Shown: positions 10,546 through 18,929 of the stretch, in pieces
Layout of the letters: the number at the start of each line of letters is the position of its first letter
Numbering within the stretch: the first letter of the stretch is position 1
DNA from: Sulfitobacter sp. W027
GTDB lineage: Bacteria; Pseudomonadota; Alphaproteobacteria; Rhodobacterales; Rhodobacteraceae
Length of the DNA stretch: 64,000 nucleotides
Direction of reading: 5' to 3'
Assembly (NCBI RefSeq): GCF_025143985.1
Contig: NZ_CP083564.1
Span: 3,060,001 to 3,124,000, forward strand
Made by a program: the position numbers and the translations under genes
Notes under the pieces: model-generated
What the model was told of the DNA's origin: nothing
Seen by the model: only the letters and a program-made list of their open reading frames with translations
The model's database searches: none

Positions 10546-11421
10546 ATGGACATCCAGACAATCGGTATCGTGGGAGCGGGGCAGATGGGCAACGGGATTG
10601 CCCATGTCATGGCGCTGGCAGGCTATGATGTGATGCTGAACGATGTCAGCGCCGATGCGCTGGCCAAAGCCATGAAAACCGTCACCGGCAACATGGATCG
10701 TCAGGTCAGCCGTGAGAAAATCTCCGCCGCTGACCGGGATGCTGCCATGGCACGTATCACCACCACGCAGACGCTAAGCGATCTAGGCCAGAGCGATCTG
10801 GTGATCGAAGCCGCGACGGAGCGGGAGACGGTGAAACAGGCGATCTTCGAAGACCTGATCCCGCACCTCAAGCCGACAACGATTCTGACGTCGAACACCT
10901 CGTCGATCTCGATCACCCGATTGGCCAGCCGCACCGACCGGCCTGAGAAATTCATGGGGTTCCACTTCATGAACCCCGTCCCGGTGATGCAATTGGTCGA
11001 ACTGATCCGCGGCATTGCCACGGACCGCGAAACCTATGATGCCTGCAAAGCCGTGGTGGATCGTCTGGGCAAAACCGCCGCTTCCGCCGAGGATTTCCCC
11101 GCCTTCATCGTGAACCGCATCCTGATGCCGATGATCAACGAGGCGGTCTATACGCTTTACGAAGGCGTCGGCAATGTGGAGTCGATCGACAGTTCGATGA
11201 AGCTGGGGGCAAACCATCCGATGGGCCCGCTGGAGCTGGCGGACTTCATCGGCCTGGACACCTGTCTGGCGATTATGAACGTGCTGCACGACGGGCTGGC
11301 CGATACCAAGTATCGCCCCTGCCCGCTGCTGACCAAATATGTCGAAGCCGGTTGGCTGGGTCGAAAGACACAGCGCGGATTCTATGATTACCGCGGCGAG
11401 AAACCAGTACCGACGCGCTAA
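10546..11421 (+). CDS. hbd: 3-hydroxybutyryl-CoA dehydrogenase
   Basis: The enzyme interconverts 3-hydroxybutyryl-CoA and acetoacetyl-CoA with NAD(P). The 291-residue product has the Rossmann motif G-A-G-Q-M-G-N-G-I-A at the N-terminus, the S-N-T-S-S stretch, the catalytic histidine in G-F-H-F-M-N-P-V, and the C-terminal 3HCDH domain with N-H-P-M-G-P-L-E-L-A-D. The ATG at 10546 follows AAAGGACAGG; a longer frame from 10489 is not supported. In Rhodobacterales this enzyme serves polyhydroxybutyrate and ethylmalonyl-CoA-linked metabolism, which is inference here. Confidence 0.96.
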   Translation: MDIQTIGIVGAGQMGNGIAHVMALAGYDVMLNDVSADALAKAMKTVTGNMDRQVSREKISAADRDAAMARITTTQTLSDLGQSDLVIEAATERETVKQAIFEDLIPHLKPTTILTSNTSSISITRLASRTDRPEKFMGFHFMNPVPVMQLVELIRGIATDRETYDACKAVVDRLGKTAASAEDFPAFIVNRILMPMINEAVYTLYEGVGNVESIDSSMKLGANHPMGPLELADFIGLDTCLAIMNVLHDGLADTKYRPCPLLTKYVEAGWLGRKTQRGFYDYRGEKPVPTR

Positions 11422-11430
11422 GCCGCAAGG

Positions 11431-11499
11431 GTATAGGGGGCCCTGCCCCCATCGCGCCAAAGGCGCGATTCCCCCGCGGGTATTTTTAAAAGGATGAAG
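11431..11499 (+). repeat. Repeated extragenic palindromic element, copy A
   Basis: The element has three parts in order: a GGGGG/CCCCC hairpin (11436-11450), a perfect hairpin ATCGCGCC-AAA-GGCGCGAT (11451-11469), and the tail CCCCCGCGGGTATTTTTAAA with AGGATGAAG (to 11499). Copy B (55462-55530) repeats it in reverse and copy C (37012-37033) keeps only the tail. It fills the gap between convergent hbd and the acyltransferase gene and could terminate both. Confidence 0.8.
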
Positions 11500-12384
11500 T
11501 TAGTTGGTCAGCGCCAGAGTATGGGCGCGCAGCCAAGCCATGAAGCCGCGCGGGTCGTCTGCCCAGCGGTCAATCTCTTGTTGGCTTAGCGGATGGCCGA
11601 CAATGGGCCCTTGGGGTTTGTCGCAGGCATGGGCGATTTCATGCAACAGAAGGCCTTGGCGCAGCATCGGGCTGAGCCGGTTGGCGATCTGATAGGCGCG
11701 ACTGTTCTGGCCGGGAAAGCGCATTGGCACCACCTGCGCCCCGGAGCGACGGATCATCTTGGCGGTGAAGACATTCCATTCCGCCTCGACTGCCGGGCCC
11801 CACCAGCTTTCCGACGTGGCAACGACGCCAGAGGGGAAGAGAGCGACGACGCCGCCCTCCTTGAGGTGCGCCATGGCTTTGGCACGCATTTCCACGCCTT
11901 TGCGCTGCGCGTCCGGGTCATGTGGGAAGGGCACCGGGATCATGTAGCTGCCCGCCACTTCGTCGATAGAGGTGAGCAGAGATCGGGTGAGGATGCGGTA
12001 ATCAGGGCGCACCCGGCCAATGAGGTCGGCGAAGATCATACCATCAACCATGCCGTGAGGGTGGTTGGCCACGACTACGACGGGCCCCTCTTTGGGGATA
12101 CGGTCAAGTTGCTCTTGGGGGGTGGTAAGATCGATCCCCATGGTGTCGAGCGCCGCGCGCCAGAAGGCTTGGCCCGAGGGGGTGCCGCGTTGCTCGAACT
12201 TGCGGATCAGCCTTAAGATCTTGAGCTTGCCAGTGAAGAGCTCCATTGCGGAAATCACCCGCGCCTTCCACGGATCATCGAATGTCGAGGCGTAGGACAG
12301 GCTGCGGCGGTCGTATTTGGTGAAAGTCACCGTACCGTCACCTGTCTGGGCCGGTTCGCCCGCAATCTTTTGCGCGTCATCCAT
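11500..12384 (-). CDS. Lysophospholipid acyltransferase family protein
   Basis: The 294-residue product belongs to the PlsC-like acyltransferase fold that transfers acyl chains to lysophospholipids or related acceptors. The catalytic motif reads N-H-P-H-G-M-V-D-G (His108), the wider-spaced form seen in the hemolysin-associated (ACT14924-like) LPLAT group and not the canonical HX4D. A later motif, F-P-S-G-V-V-A-T-S, matches the phosphate-binding F-P-E-G-type block. No signal peptide is present. It starts 34 bases after the HPr stop on the same strand, so it may be the last gene of the HPr operon. Confidence 0.85.
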   Translation of the reverse strand: MDDAQKIAGEPAQTGDGTVTFTKYDRRSLSYASTFDDPWKARVISAMELFTGKLKILRLIRKFEQRGTPSGQAFWRAALDTMGIDLTTPQEQLDRIPKEGPVVVVANHPHGMVDGMIFADLIGRVRPDYRILTRSLLTSIDEVAGSYMIPVPFPHDPDAQRKGVEMRAKAMAHLKEGGVVALFPSGVVATSESWWGPAVEAEWNVFTAKMIRRSGAQVVPMRFPGQNSRAYQIANRLSPMLRQGLLLHEIAHACDKPQGPIVGHPLSQQEIDRWADDPRGFMAWLRAHTLALTN

Positions 12385-12418
12385 GGGGTCGGAGGATCCT
12401 TTTTCCCGCCATGCGGGC

Positions 12419-12688
12419 TTAGTATCCTTCGCCGAACTTATCCGCCACGAGGGCGGTCAAAGCTTCGGCCAAGGCCTCGGCATCGGGGCCGGAGGTTTGG
12501 ACATCAATCGTCGTGCCGCGCGACGCGCCAAGCATCAAAAGCCCCATGATGCTGTCGCCCGAGGCTGACATGCCATCCTTGCTGACTTCGGCGCGGGCAT
12601 CGAACGCCTCGACCACTTCGACCAATTTGGCGGAGGCGCGTGCGTGCAGGCCTTTTTCGTTTACGATCTTTAAAGAAAATTCGGGCAT
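12419..12688 (-). CDS. HPr-family phosphocarrier protein
   Basis: HPr is the small phosphocarrier of the phosphotransferase system. This 89-residue protein has the His15 site in K-G-L-H-A-R-A-S-A-K and the regulatory serine in the segment G-D-S-I-M-G-L-L-M-L, so it can in principle be phosphorylated by both enzyme I and HPr kinase, both residues being intact. No sugar permease genes adjoin, only EIIA, rapZ and hprK, so it belongs to an incomplete regulatory system as is usual in alphaproteobacteria. The start (MPEFSLKIV) is the only one giving a family-sized protein. Enzyme I (ptsP) is not in the window. Confidence 0.95.
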   Translation of the reverse strand: MPEFSLKIVNEKGLHARASAKLVEVVEAFDARAEVSKDGMSASGDSIMGLLMLGASRGTTIDVQTSGPDAEALAEALTALVADKFGEGY

Positions 12689-12704
12689 GACGTCTTGGGG
12701 CCTT

Positions 12705-13097
12705 CTAACCTGCGCTGACATTCTGGCTGTCGATATACTTCTTACCAGCTTCGAGCGCGGCGCGCACGGCGTCCGGCACATCCATATGCCGTGATTTGGC
12801 GAGTTTGATGAGCATTGGCAGGTTCGCGCCGTAGATGATGCGCCGGTTCTCTGGGCGGCAGGCCAAGAGGCTGAGATTTGAGGGAGACCCGCCGAAAAGG
12901 TCAGTGACCACGACGACACCTGCGCCTTGATCCACCGCATCGGCGGCGGCGCAGATCTCACGCTCTTTATCCGCGCGGTCGTGATCGGGCTCAATAGCGA
13001 TGGCGCGCACGCCAAATTGGGATCCCACGACATGTTCGATGGCGGCAAGATACTCTTGCGCCAGCCCCCCATGTCCGACGATGACGATCCCGATCAC
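12705..13097 (-). CDS. PTS EIIA component, mannose family
   Basis: This 130-residue protein is an EIIA-Man domain, which takes phosphate from HPr on a histidine. The N-terminus MIGIVIVGHGGLA carries the active-site His9, and V-V-V-T-D-L-F-G-G-S-P-S near residue 63 is the second family motif. No EIIB, EIIC or EIID gene is present, so it probably works as a regulator and not in transport. Its start overlaps the rapZ stop by 4 bases (ATGA), and HPr follows 16 bases later. Confidence 0.93.
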   Translation of the reverse strand: MIGIVIVGHGGLAQEYLAAIEHVVGSQFGVRAIAIEPDHDRADKEREICAAADAVDQGAGVVVVTDLFGGSPSNLSLLACRPENRRIIYGANLPMLIKLAKSRHMDVPDAVRAALEAGKKYIDSQNVSAG

Positions 13098-13999
13098 GGC
13101 TTGTTTCCTTCACGATGCTGGCGGTCCAGCTCACGGTGCCTAATTGACACCTGCCAGCCCTGCTCTGCAAGGCGCAAAGCGTGATCTTCCGCCATGGCGA
13201 CAGACCGGTGTTGCCCGCCTGTGCAGCCGAAGGCGATGGAGATATGCGATTTGCCCTCTTCACGGTAGGCGGGCAGCAAGAGGAGGCTGAGATCAAGCAC
13301 CTTGTCGGCAAAATCGGTGTAGCGCTTATCGCCCGCCACATGGGCCGCGACAGCCGCATCCCTGCCGTCACCGCTGCGCAGTTCGGGCACCCAATAGGGG
13401 TTTCTGAGAAAACGGCAGTCATGCACCACGTCGACGCCGCGCGGCAGGCCACGCTTATAGGAGAAACTTTGCACAGACACCGTCAGATTGCGCTGCCCGC
13501 CGGGAGCAAACCATTGTTCCACCTCTGCACGCAACTCGTGCACGTTGAGTGTTGTCGTATCGATCAGTACGTCGGCACGGGCGCGGATCGGATGGAGCAG
13601 GTCCTGCTCGCGCGCGATACCGTCCGCAGGGCGGTCTGCGGGGGCCAATGGATGGCGGCGGCGGGTTTCGGAAAAACGCTGCAAAAGCACATCCGGCGCG
13701 CAATCGAGATAGAGCAGTTCCGCGCTCCACCCCGGCTCTGCCGACAGGCGGCCCATCAGTTCCAGCACGCCTTCGGTTGAAAAATCGCGGTTGCGCGCAT
13801 CGATGCCCAAGGCCACTGATTGTGCGTCGCCGGGTCGGTCGAGCAGCGCAGGCAACAGCCGCAAAGGTAGGTTGTCGATCGCCTCAAATCCTGCATCCTC
13901 CAACACATTGAGCGCAGAGGAACGACCGGCGCCCGAGGGGCCGGTGACAAGGACCAATCGCCGGGGTGCGAGGTCAGTTGATGAGGTCTGACTGATCAA
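13094..13999 (-). CDS. rapZ: RNase adapter protein RapZ (YvcJ family)
   Basis: RapZ-family proteins are nucleotide-binding proteins; in E. coli RapZ guides RNase E to the small RNA GlmZ and so adjusts glucosamine-6-phosphate synthesis. The 301-residue product has the Walker A motif G-P-S-G-A-G-R-S (residues 20-27) and the C-terminal domain with F-G-C-T-G-G-Q-H-R-S-V, which binds RNA or metabolite in E. coli. It overlaps EIIA downstream and hprK upstream by 4 bases each, so the group is translationally coupled. Whether a GlmZ-like RNA exists here is unknown. Confidence 0.95.
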   Translation of the reverse strand: MISQTSSTDLAPRRLVLVTGPSGAGRSSALNVLEDAGFEAIDNLPLRLLPALLDRPGDAQSVALGIDARNRDFSTEGVLELMGRLSAEPGWSAELLYLDCAPDVLLQRFSETRRRHPLAPADRPADGIAREQDLLHPIRARADVLIDTTTLNVHELRAEVEQWFAPGGQRNLTVSVQSFSYKRGLPRGVDVVHDCRFLRNPYWVPELRSGDGRDAAVAAHVAGDKRYTDFADKVLDLSLLLLPAYREEGKSHISIAFGCTGGQHRSVAMAEDHALRLAEQGWQVSIRHRELDRQHREGNKP

Positions 14000-14424
14000 T
14001 TCGGTTCTTTCACACCTGATATATACAGATGAATTGCTGCCGGAAAATGAGCGCTATCGCATTTGTGAAAACAGGGCAATGTGACACCCTGTACCGGATA
14101 TGTGTGGCGCTCGGGCAGGCGTTGCTTTTCGGTATGGGCCAGATCGATGACGAGCGCTAAGGGCACTGGGCCGTAATCCTTGACCCGCAGGATGCCCACG
14201 TAGCGCGCTTCAATGAGACCACGAATATTTTCCGGCACGCTGGCAATTACCTGATCCGCATGGCGGATCACATCGGTTCGGTCATCTGCCACCAGCGTGG
14301 CACCAAGGGCAATCAACTGCAAGGCAAGCGCCGATTTGCCAGCGCCCGAGGGGCCAAGAATCAGCACTCCACGCCCATTAATTGCCACGCAGCTGGCGTG
14401 GAGGTTGATGCGCTCGATTGTCAT
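13996..14424 (-). CDS. hprK: Short HPr kinase/phosphorylase (catalytic domain only)
   Basis: HprK phosphorylates the regulatory serine of HPr and removes it again. The 142-residue product is less than half the length of the Firmicute enzyme and contains only the C-terminal kinase domain: Walker A G-P-S-G-A-G-K-S (residues 24-31), L-V-A-D-D-R-T-D and the HprK signature around N-I-R-G-L-I-E-A-R-Y-V-G-I-L. This short form is normal in alphaproteobacteria. It lies 21 bases after chvG and overlaps rapZ, linking the sensor kinase with the phosphotransferase proteins. Confidence 0.92.
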   Translation of the reverse strand: MTIERINLHASCVAINGRGVLILGPSGAGKSALALQLIALGATLVADDRTDVIRHADQVIASVPENIRGLIEARYVGILRVKDYGPVPLALVIDLAHTEKQRLPERHTYPVQGVTLPCFHKCDSAHFPAAIHLYISGVKEPN

Positions 14425-14445
14425 CCCTTGGCTCCGCGCCGCTGC

Positions 14446-16143
14446 TTAGGTCGGCAAACCCACGACAAAACGCGCGCCGAGGGGCTCGGACGTAATATCG
14501 GCCTCGGTCGGGCGGATGTTCTCGGCCCAGATCACACCGCCATGGGCTTCGACGATCTGCTTGGAAATCGCGAGGCCAAGGCCAGAGTTATTGCCAAAAT
14601 GCTCTTCGGGACGTTGCGAATAGAAGCGTTTGAAGATTTTGCCGAGCGCCTGTTCGGGAATGCCGGGGCCTGTGTCTTCGACCACGATCAGCACGCGGTT
14701 GGCCCGTTTGCGCGCCCAGACACGGATCGCATCCCCGTCTTCACAAAAGGAGATCGCGTTGGTGATGAGGTTCACGAAAACCTGCGCCAAACGGGCCTCA
14801 AGCCCATGCACGGTAATCGGTGCGGCGGGCAAATCGGTGATAAAATCGATGCCCTTGGATTTCGCATCTTCGCCAAGATACTGCCCCAGATTGCCCAGCA
14901 TTTGCAGCAGATCAAAGGGCTCTTCCTCTTCCTTGACCAGTTCGGAGTCAAGGCGGGAGGCGTTGGAGATGTCGCTGACCAGCCGGTCGAGGCGGCGCAC
15001 ATCATGTTCGATGACATTCAGCAGTTTTTCGCGCTGGTCATCGCGCTTAACCATGCGCAACGTGCCGACGGCGGAGCGCAGAGAGGCGAGCGGGTTCTTG
15101 ATCTCATGAGCCACATCGGCGGCGAATTGTTCGTTCCCGTCAATCCGGTTGTAAAGCGCCGAAACCATCCCGCGCAGTGCGCCAGAAAGACGGCCGATTT
15201 CATCCGGACGCGCGGTAAGGTCCGGAATGCGGATGCGGCCGGGGTTCATCTTGCGCGCGTCTTTGTCACGGCCCAGTTCAGCCGCTGCCGACAGGTCCGC
15301 CAAGGGGTTGGCGATTGTCGAGGCCAGCACGAGGCTGAGACCGATGGACACGAGCGTGGCGATAACGAACATCTGCAAAACACGCTCACGTTCGCTGCGC
15401 ACCAGTCGGTCAATCTCTCCCGCGGCGCTGGCGACTGCGACCACGCCGACGGGGGTATTGCCCTGCATGATTGGGGTTACGACGCTGAACAATGTCCCAC
15501 CTTCGATGGCGAGCGTGCCCTCAAGCCGGGTGCCGCCGGTCACGCTTGTGCTGACCATGCGGCGCAGTTGCTCTTCAAGCGGTGGGGTCGTGGCGTCTTC
15601 TTCAGTGCTGAAGGGAGCAGAAACGCGCTCCCAAAGCCAGTTCAACCCGTCATTCAGCAGCGTCCGCTCCCCCGCCTCAGAAGCGGCAAGGGCTTCAGCC
15701 ACAGAGAGGCTACCAGCCGTGCGGGCCACCAGCGTTTCTGCGGGGTCATAAACGAAGACGTCGATGCCGCCGCGCAGGTCCAGCCCTTCAAGCGTGGCGG
15801 CCACATCAACACCATCGCCAGTGGTGAGGTTCACCGGCGCGCCCGCGGGGAGCTGGGCTTCGATCACATCCGCAATCAGCTCAGTCTCGGAAACCAGTGC
15901 CGCGGCGCGTTGCAGCGCCAGACTGTCGCGCGAGGAATTAAGGTAAAGAATCCCCGCCACCAAAACGCTGAGCGCGATGAGGTTAAAGGTAATGATCTTG
16001 CGCGTTAGCGGCGAGGAGCGGAGCGAGAACAGCCCTCGCCGTTCGCGCTTGACCCGAATTTCATCAGGCGCGGCGCTGTCAGGGGTGACCCAATCATCCC
16101 CCAGTACAACATCACCCTCTCTGCCAGCAGCCATGTCCCGCAC
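14446..16143 (-). CDS. chvG: Sensor histidine kinase ChvG
   Basis: ChvG is the membrane sensor of the ChvG/ChvI system, which responds to acid and envelope stress in rhizobia and relatives. The 565-residue product has two transmembrane segments (about residues 46-66 and 270-292) enclosing a periplasmic domain, then HAMP, the H-box F-A-A-D-V-A-H-E-I-K-N-P-L-A-S-L, the N-box N-L-I-T-N-A, G1 D-T-G-P-G-I-P and G2 S-G-L-G-L-A. I start at GTG 16143 because AAGGA lies 5 bases before it; an ATG at 16134 is the alternative. It follows chvI by 33 bases. Confidence 0.93.
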   Translation of the reverse strand: MRDMAAGREGDVVLGDDWVTPDSAAPDEIRVKRERRGLFSLRSSPLTRKIITFNLIALSVLVAGILYLNSSRDSLALQRAAALVSETELIADVIEAQLPAGAPVNLTTGDGVDVAATLEGLDLRGGIDVFVYDPAETLVARTAGSLSVAEALAASEAGERTLLNDGLNWLWERVSAPFSTEEDATTPPLEEQLRRMVSTSVTGGTRLEGTLAIEGGTLFSVVTPIMQGNTPVGVVAVASAAGEIDRLVRSERERVLQMFVIATLVSIGLSLVLASTIANPLADLSAAAELGRDKDARKMNPGRIRIPDLTARPDEIGRLSGALRGMVSALYNRIDGNEQFAADVAHEIKNPLASLRSAVGTLRMVKRDDQREKLLNVIEHDVRRLDRLVSDISNASRLDSELVKEEEEPFDLLQMLGNLGQYLGEDAKSKGIDFITDLPAAPITVHGLEARLAQVFVNLITNAISFCEDGDAIRVWARKRANRVLIVVEDTGPGIPEQALGKIFKRFYSQRPEEHFGNNSGLGLAISKQIVEAHGGVIWAENIRPTEADITSEPLGARFVVGLPT

Positions 16144-16176
16144 AAGCTTCCTTTCGACCCGCGTTAAGTGCCGGGT

Positions 16177-16878
16177 TTACTCTTCGTTATATCTATAGCC
16201 GATGCCATAAAGCGTTTCGATCGCCGAGAATTCATCATCCGCGCTGCGCATTTTTTTACGCAGGCGCTTGATGTGACTGTCGATGGTGCGGTCGTCCACA
16301 TAGACCTGATCATCATAGGCCACGTCCATCAGCTGGTCGCGCGATTTCACAAAGCCGGGGCGCTGCGCGAGGGCCTGCAGCAGCAAAAATTCGGTCACGG
16401 TCAGGGACACATCCTTGCCCTTCCAGCTGACCGCGTGACGCAGAGGGTCCATCCGCAGATCGCCGCGTTCCATCACCTTGGTTTCTTCGGTATCGCCTAC
16501 TTCATTCGTCTCTACCGCATCTTGGCGGCGCAGAAGGGCGCGGATACGTTCGACCAGCAGGCGCTGGCTGAAGGGTTTTTTGACGTAGTCGTCGGCCCCC
16601 ATGCGCAGGCCCAAAACCTCATCGATCTCATCATCCTTGGAGGTCAAGAAGATCACCGGCATCGCGGTTTTCTGACGCAGACGTTGCAGCAGATCCATGC
16701 CGTCCATGCGGGGCATCTTGATGTCCAGCACTGCCATATCCGGCAGTTTCTTGTTGAATGCGTCCAACGCGGCCTGGCCGTCGTTGTAGGTTTCTACTTC
16801 GAAGCCTTCAGCTTCCAGAGTCATCGAAACAGATGTCAGGATGTTCCTGTCATCGTCTACCAATGCAATCTTTGACAT
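16177..16878 (-). CDS. chvI: Response regulator ChvI
   Basis: ChvI is the DNA-binding partner of ChvG. The 233-residue protein has an N-terminal receiver domain with the acidic cluster D-D-D at residues 8-10 and the phosphorylated aspartate at Asp52 in A-V-L-D-I-K-M-P, and an OmpR/PhoB winged-helix domain in the C-terminal half ([21 protein letters not shown]). The ATG at 16878 gives the family N-terminus [10 protein letters not shown]; the upstream frame is not conserved-looking. It is read divergently from pckA, an arrangement shared with Agrobacterium and rhizobia. Confidence 0.95.
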   Translation of the reverse strand: MSKIALVDDDRNILTSVSMTLEAEGFEVETYNDGQAALDAFNKKLPDMAVLDIKMPRMDGMDLLQRLRQKTAMPVIFLTSKDDEIDEVLGLRMGADDYVKKPFSQRLLVERIRALLRRQDAVETNEVGDTEETKVMERGDLRMDPLRHAVSWKGKDVSLTVTEFLLLQALAQRPGFVKSRDQLMDVAYDDQVYVDDRTIDSHIKRLRKKMRSADDEFSAIETLYGIGYRYNEE

Positions 16879-17256
16879 TGCCTGCTTCCTTATGCTGCTC
16901 AATTCGTTCTTATTTTTGGAGTCAGTGATCCCCAATATAACAGATCGAATCAATCCTTAAGTGCGAATCGTGCCTTCGTGATGCACCAATTGGGTCATAA
17001 TTTGGTTAGGAATGGCTAAATTGCCGCACTTTAACTTCGCCCGCATAGGGTGAAGGTCAGGTTGCAGTGGCAGCTTTTGGCCGGGATCTAAGCGCTTCGA
17101 AACAAAGTTTTAGATGATGGCGCTAACTGTGACAAAGCTGCCTGTTCAACCTGAAAACGCCCGTGTTAAGAGGCTCTCAAGGCCCCGATGCCCAGGGCAA
17201 TTGCGCCCGCTCGGACACGTTCTGCGCTGCTCACGCGCTACCACAGGAGACATCAT
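16879..17256. promoter_or_regulatory. Divergent chvI/pckA control region
   Basis: This 378-base gap is the longest without a gene. It must hold promoters for both chvI and pckA. I see the perfect palindrome CCAATTGG (16986-16993), the LacI-operator-like ATGGCGCTAA (17117-17126) and the pckA ribosome-binding site AGGAG (17245-17249). No convincing open frame, tRNA or terminator lies in it, and I could not fix the promoter boxes. Confidence 0.6.
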
Positions 17257-18855
17257 ATGACATTTGGACGGGTAAACCCGCAGTTCAGCCTCGAAGATCA
17301 ACAGATCAGCGGGCTCGGCGATGTCTATTACAACCTGACCGAGCCTGCGCTGGTCGAGGCGGCATTGAAACGGGGCGAAGGCAGCCTAGGCAAGGGCGGC
17401 GCGTTCCTCGTCACCACTGGCAAATTCACCGGCCGGTCGCCCAAAGATAAACATGTGGTCAAGACCGACAGCGTGGCCGACAGCATCTGGTGGGAAAACA
17501 ACGCTGAGATGTCGCCCGAAGGGTTTGATGCGCTTTATCAAGACATGATCGCCCATATGCAGGGTAAGGATTACTTCGTCCAAGACCTCGTTGGCGGTGC
17601 CGACCCCAAACATGCGATCAATGTGCGGATGGTGACAGAACTGGCATGGCACGGGCTTTTCATCCGCACCATGCTGCGCCGCCCCGATGCCGAAGCGCTG
17701 AAAGACTTCACCGCCGATTTCACCGTCATCAACTGCCCCAGCTTCCAAGCCGATCCGGCCAAGCACAACTGCCGCAGCGAGACCGTGATCGCGATGAACT
17801 TTGACCGCAAGATGATCCTCATCGGCGGCACCGAATACGCGGGCGAGAACAAGAAGTCGGTCTTCACCCTCTTGAACTACCTGCTGCCCGAAAAGGGCAT
17901 CATGCCGATGCACTGCTCAGCCAACCACGCCAACGGCAACCCGGTTGATACGGCTGTTTTCTTCGGCCTATCGGGCACCGGAAAAACCACTCTCTCAGCC
18001 GATCCAGAGCGTACGCTGATCGGCGATGACGAACATGGCTGGTCCGACAATGGCACCTTCAACTTCGAAGGCGGCTGCTATGCCAAGACCATCAACCTCA
18101 ACCCCGAGGCAGAGCCGGAAATCTACGCGACTACATCCAAATTCGGCACCGTGATCGAGAATATGGTCTTTGATCCCGACACCTTTGAGCTCGATTTCGA
18201 CGACGACTCGCTCACCGCCAACATGCGCGCCGCCTACCCGCTGCACTATATCTCGAACGCCAGCGAAAAGGCCGTTGGCGGCCACCCGAAGAACATCATC
18301 ATGCTGACCTGCGATGCCTTCGGCGTGCTGCCTCCGATCGCGCGGCTCAGCCCGGCGCAGGCGATGTATCACTTCCTGTCTGGCTTCACCTCCAAGGTGG
18401 CGGGTACCGAACGCGGCGTGACCGAGCCCGAGCCCACTTTCTCCACCTGCTTCGGCGCGCCCTTCATGCCGCGCCGCCCGGAGGTCTACGGCAACCTGCT
18501 ACGCGAAAAGATCGCCCAGCATGGTGCCACCTGCTGGCTGGTTAACACCGGCTGGACCGGTGGGGCCTATGGCACCGGCTCGCGGATGCCGATTAAGGCG
18601 ACCCGCGCTTTGCTGAGCGCCGCCCTTGAAGGCCGTCTGGCCGATGCCGAGTTCCGCAAAGACCCGAACTTCGGCTTCGATGTCCCTGTTGAGGTGAACG
18701 GCGTCGCCGACATCCTGCTTGACCCGCGCCGCACATGGGACGATCCGGAGTCCTATGACCGTCAGGCGGCCAAACTGGTCAAGATGTTCTCGGACAACTT
18801 TGAGCAGTATCTGCCCTATATCGACGAAGATGTGAAAGCCGCTGCAATTAGCTAA
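17257..18855 (+). CDS. pckA: Phosphoenolpyruvate carboxykinase (ATP)
   Basis: PckA converts oxaloacetate and ATP to phosphoenolpyruvate, the entry step of gluconeogenesis. The 532-residue product has the ATP-type PEPCK P-loop G-L-S-G-T-G-K-T (residues 237-244), the upstream H-C-S-A-N metal-site region, D-D-E-H-G-W and the C-terminal T-G-W-T-G-G-A-Y-G block. The ATG at 17257 follows AGGAG with a 7-base gap; an upstream in-frame start at 17188 is not needed. In Agrobacterium pckA next to chvGI is acid-induced through that system, so control by ChvI is a reasonable inference. Confidence 0.98.
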   Translation: MTFGRVNPQFSLEDQQISGLGDVYYNLTEPALVEAALKRGEGSLGKGGAFLVTTGKFTGRSPKDKHVVKTDSVADSIWWENNAEMSPEGFDALYQDMIAHMQGKDYFVQDLVGGADPKHAINVRMVTELAWHGLFIRTMLRRPDAEALKDFTADFTVINCPSFQADPAKHNCRSETVIAMNFDRKMILIGGTEYAGENKKSVFTLLNYLLPEKGIMPMHCSANHANGNPVDTAVFFGLSGTGKTTLSADPERTLIGDDEHGWSDNGTFNFEGGCYAKTINLNPEAEPEIYATTSKFGTVIENMVFDPDTFELDFDDDSLTANMRAAYPLHYISNASEKAVGGHPKNIIMLTCDAFGVLPPIARLSPAQAMYHFLSGFTSKVAGTERGVTEPEPTFSTCFGAPFMPRRPEVYGNLLREKIAQHGATCWLVNTGWTGGAYGTGSRMPIKATRALLSAALEGRLADAEFRKDPNFGFDVPVEVNGVADILLDPRRTWDDPESYDRQAAKLVKMFSDNFEQYLPYIDEDVKAAAIS

Positions 18856-18881
18856 GGCTTTACGAATTTAACAGGATTACC

Positions 18882-18910
18882 AAGGGCCGCCTCAATGGGC
18901 GGCCCTTTTT
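18882..18910 (+). terminator. Rho-independent terminator of pckA
   Basis: AAGGGCCGCC pairs with GGGCGGCCCTT around a short loop and is followed by a run of five T. It lies 26 bases after the pckA stop, in the convergent gap before the next gene. Confidence 0.92.
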
Positions 18911-18929
18911 GCATTGCTCGCAGCATACT

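Noticed and set aside
14260..16008. A 582-codon open frame on the plus strand opposite hprK and chvG
   Set aside because: It mirrors the codon phase of genes with clear family motifs on the other strand, has no domain pattern or ribosome-binding site, and is expected in GC-rich DNA.
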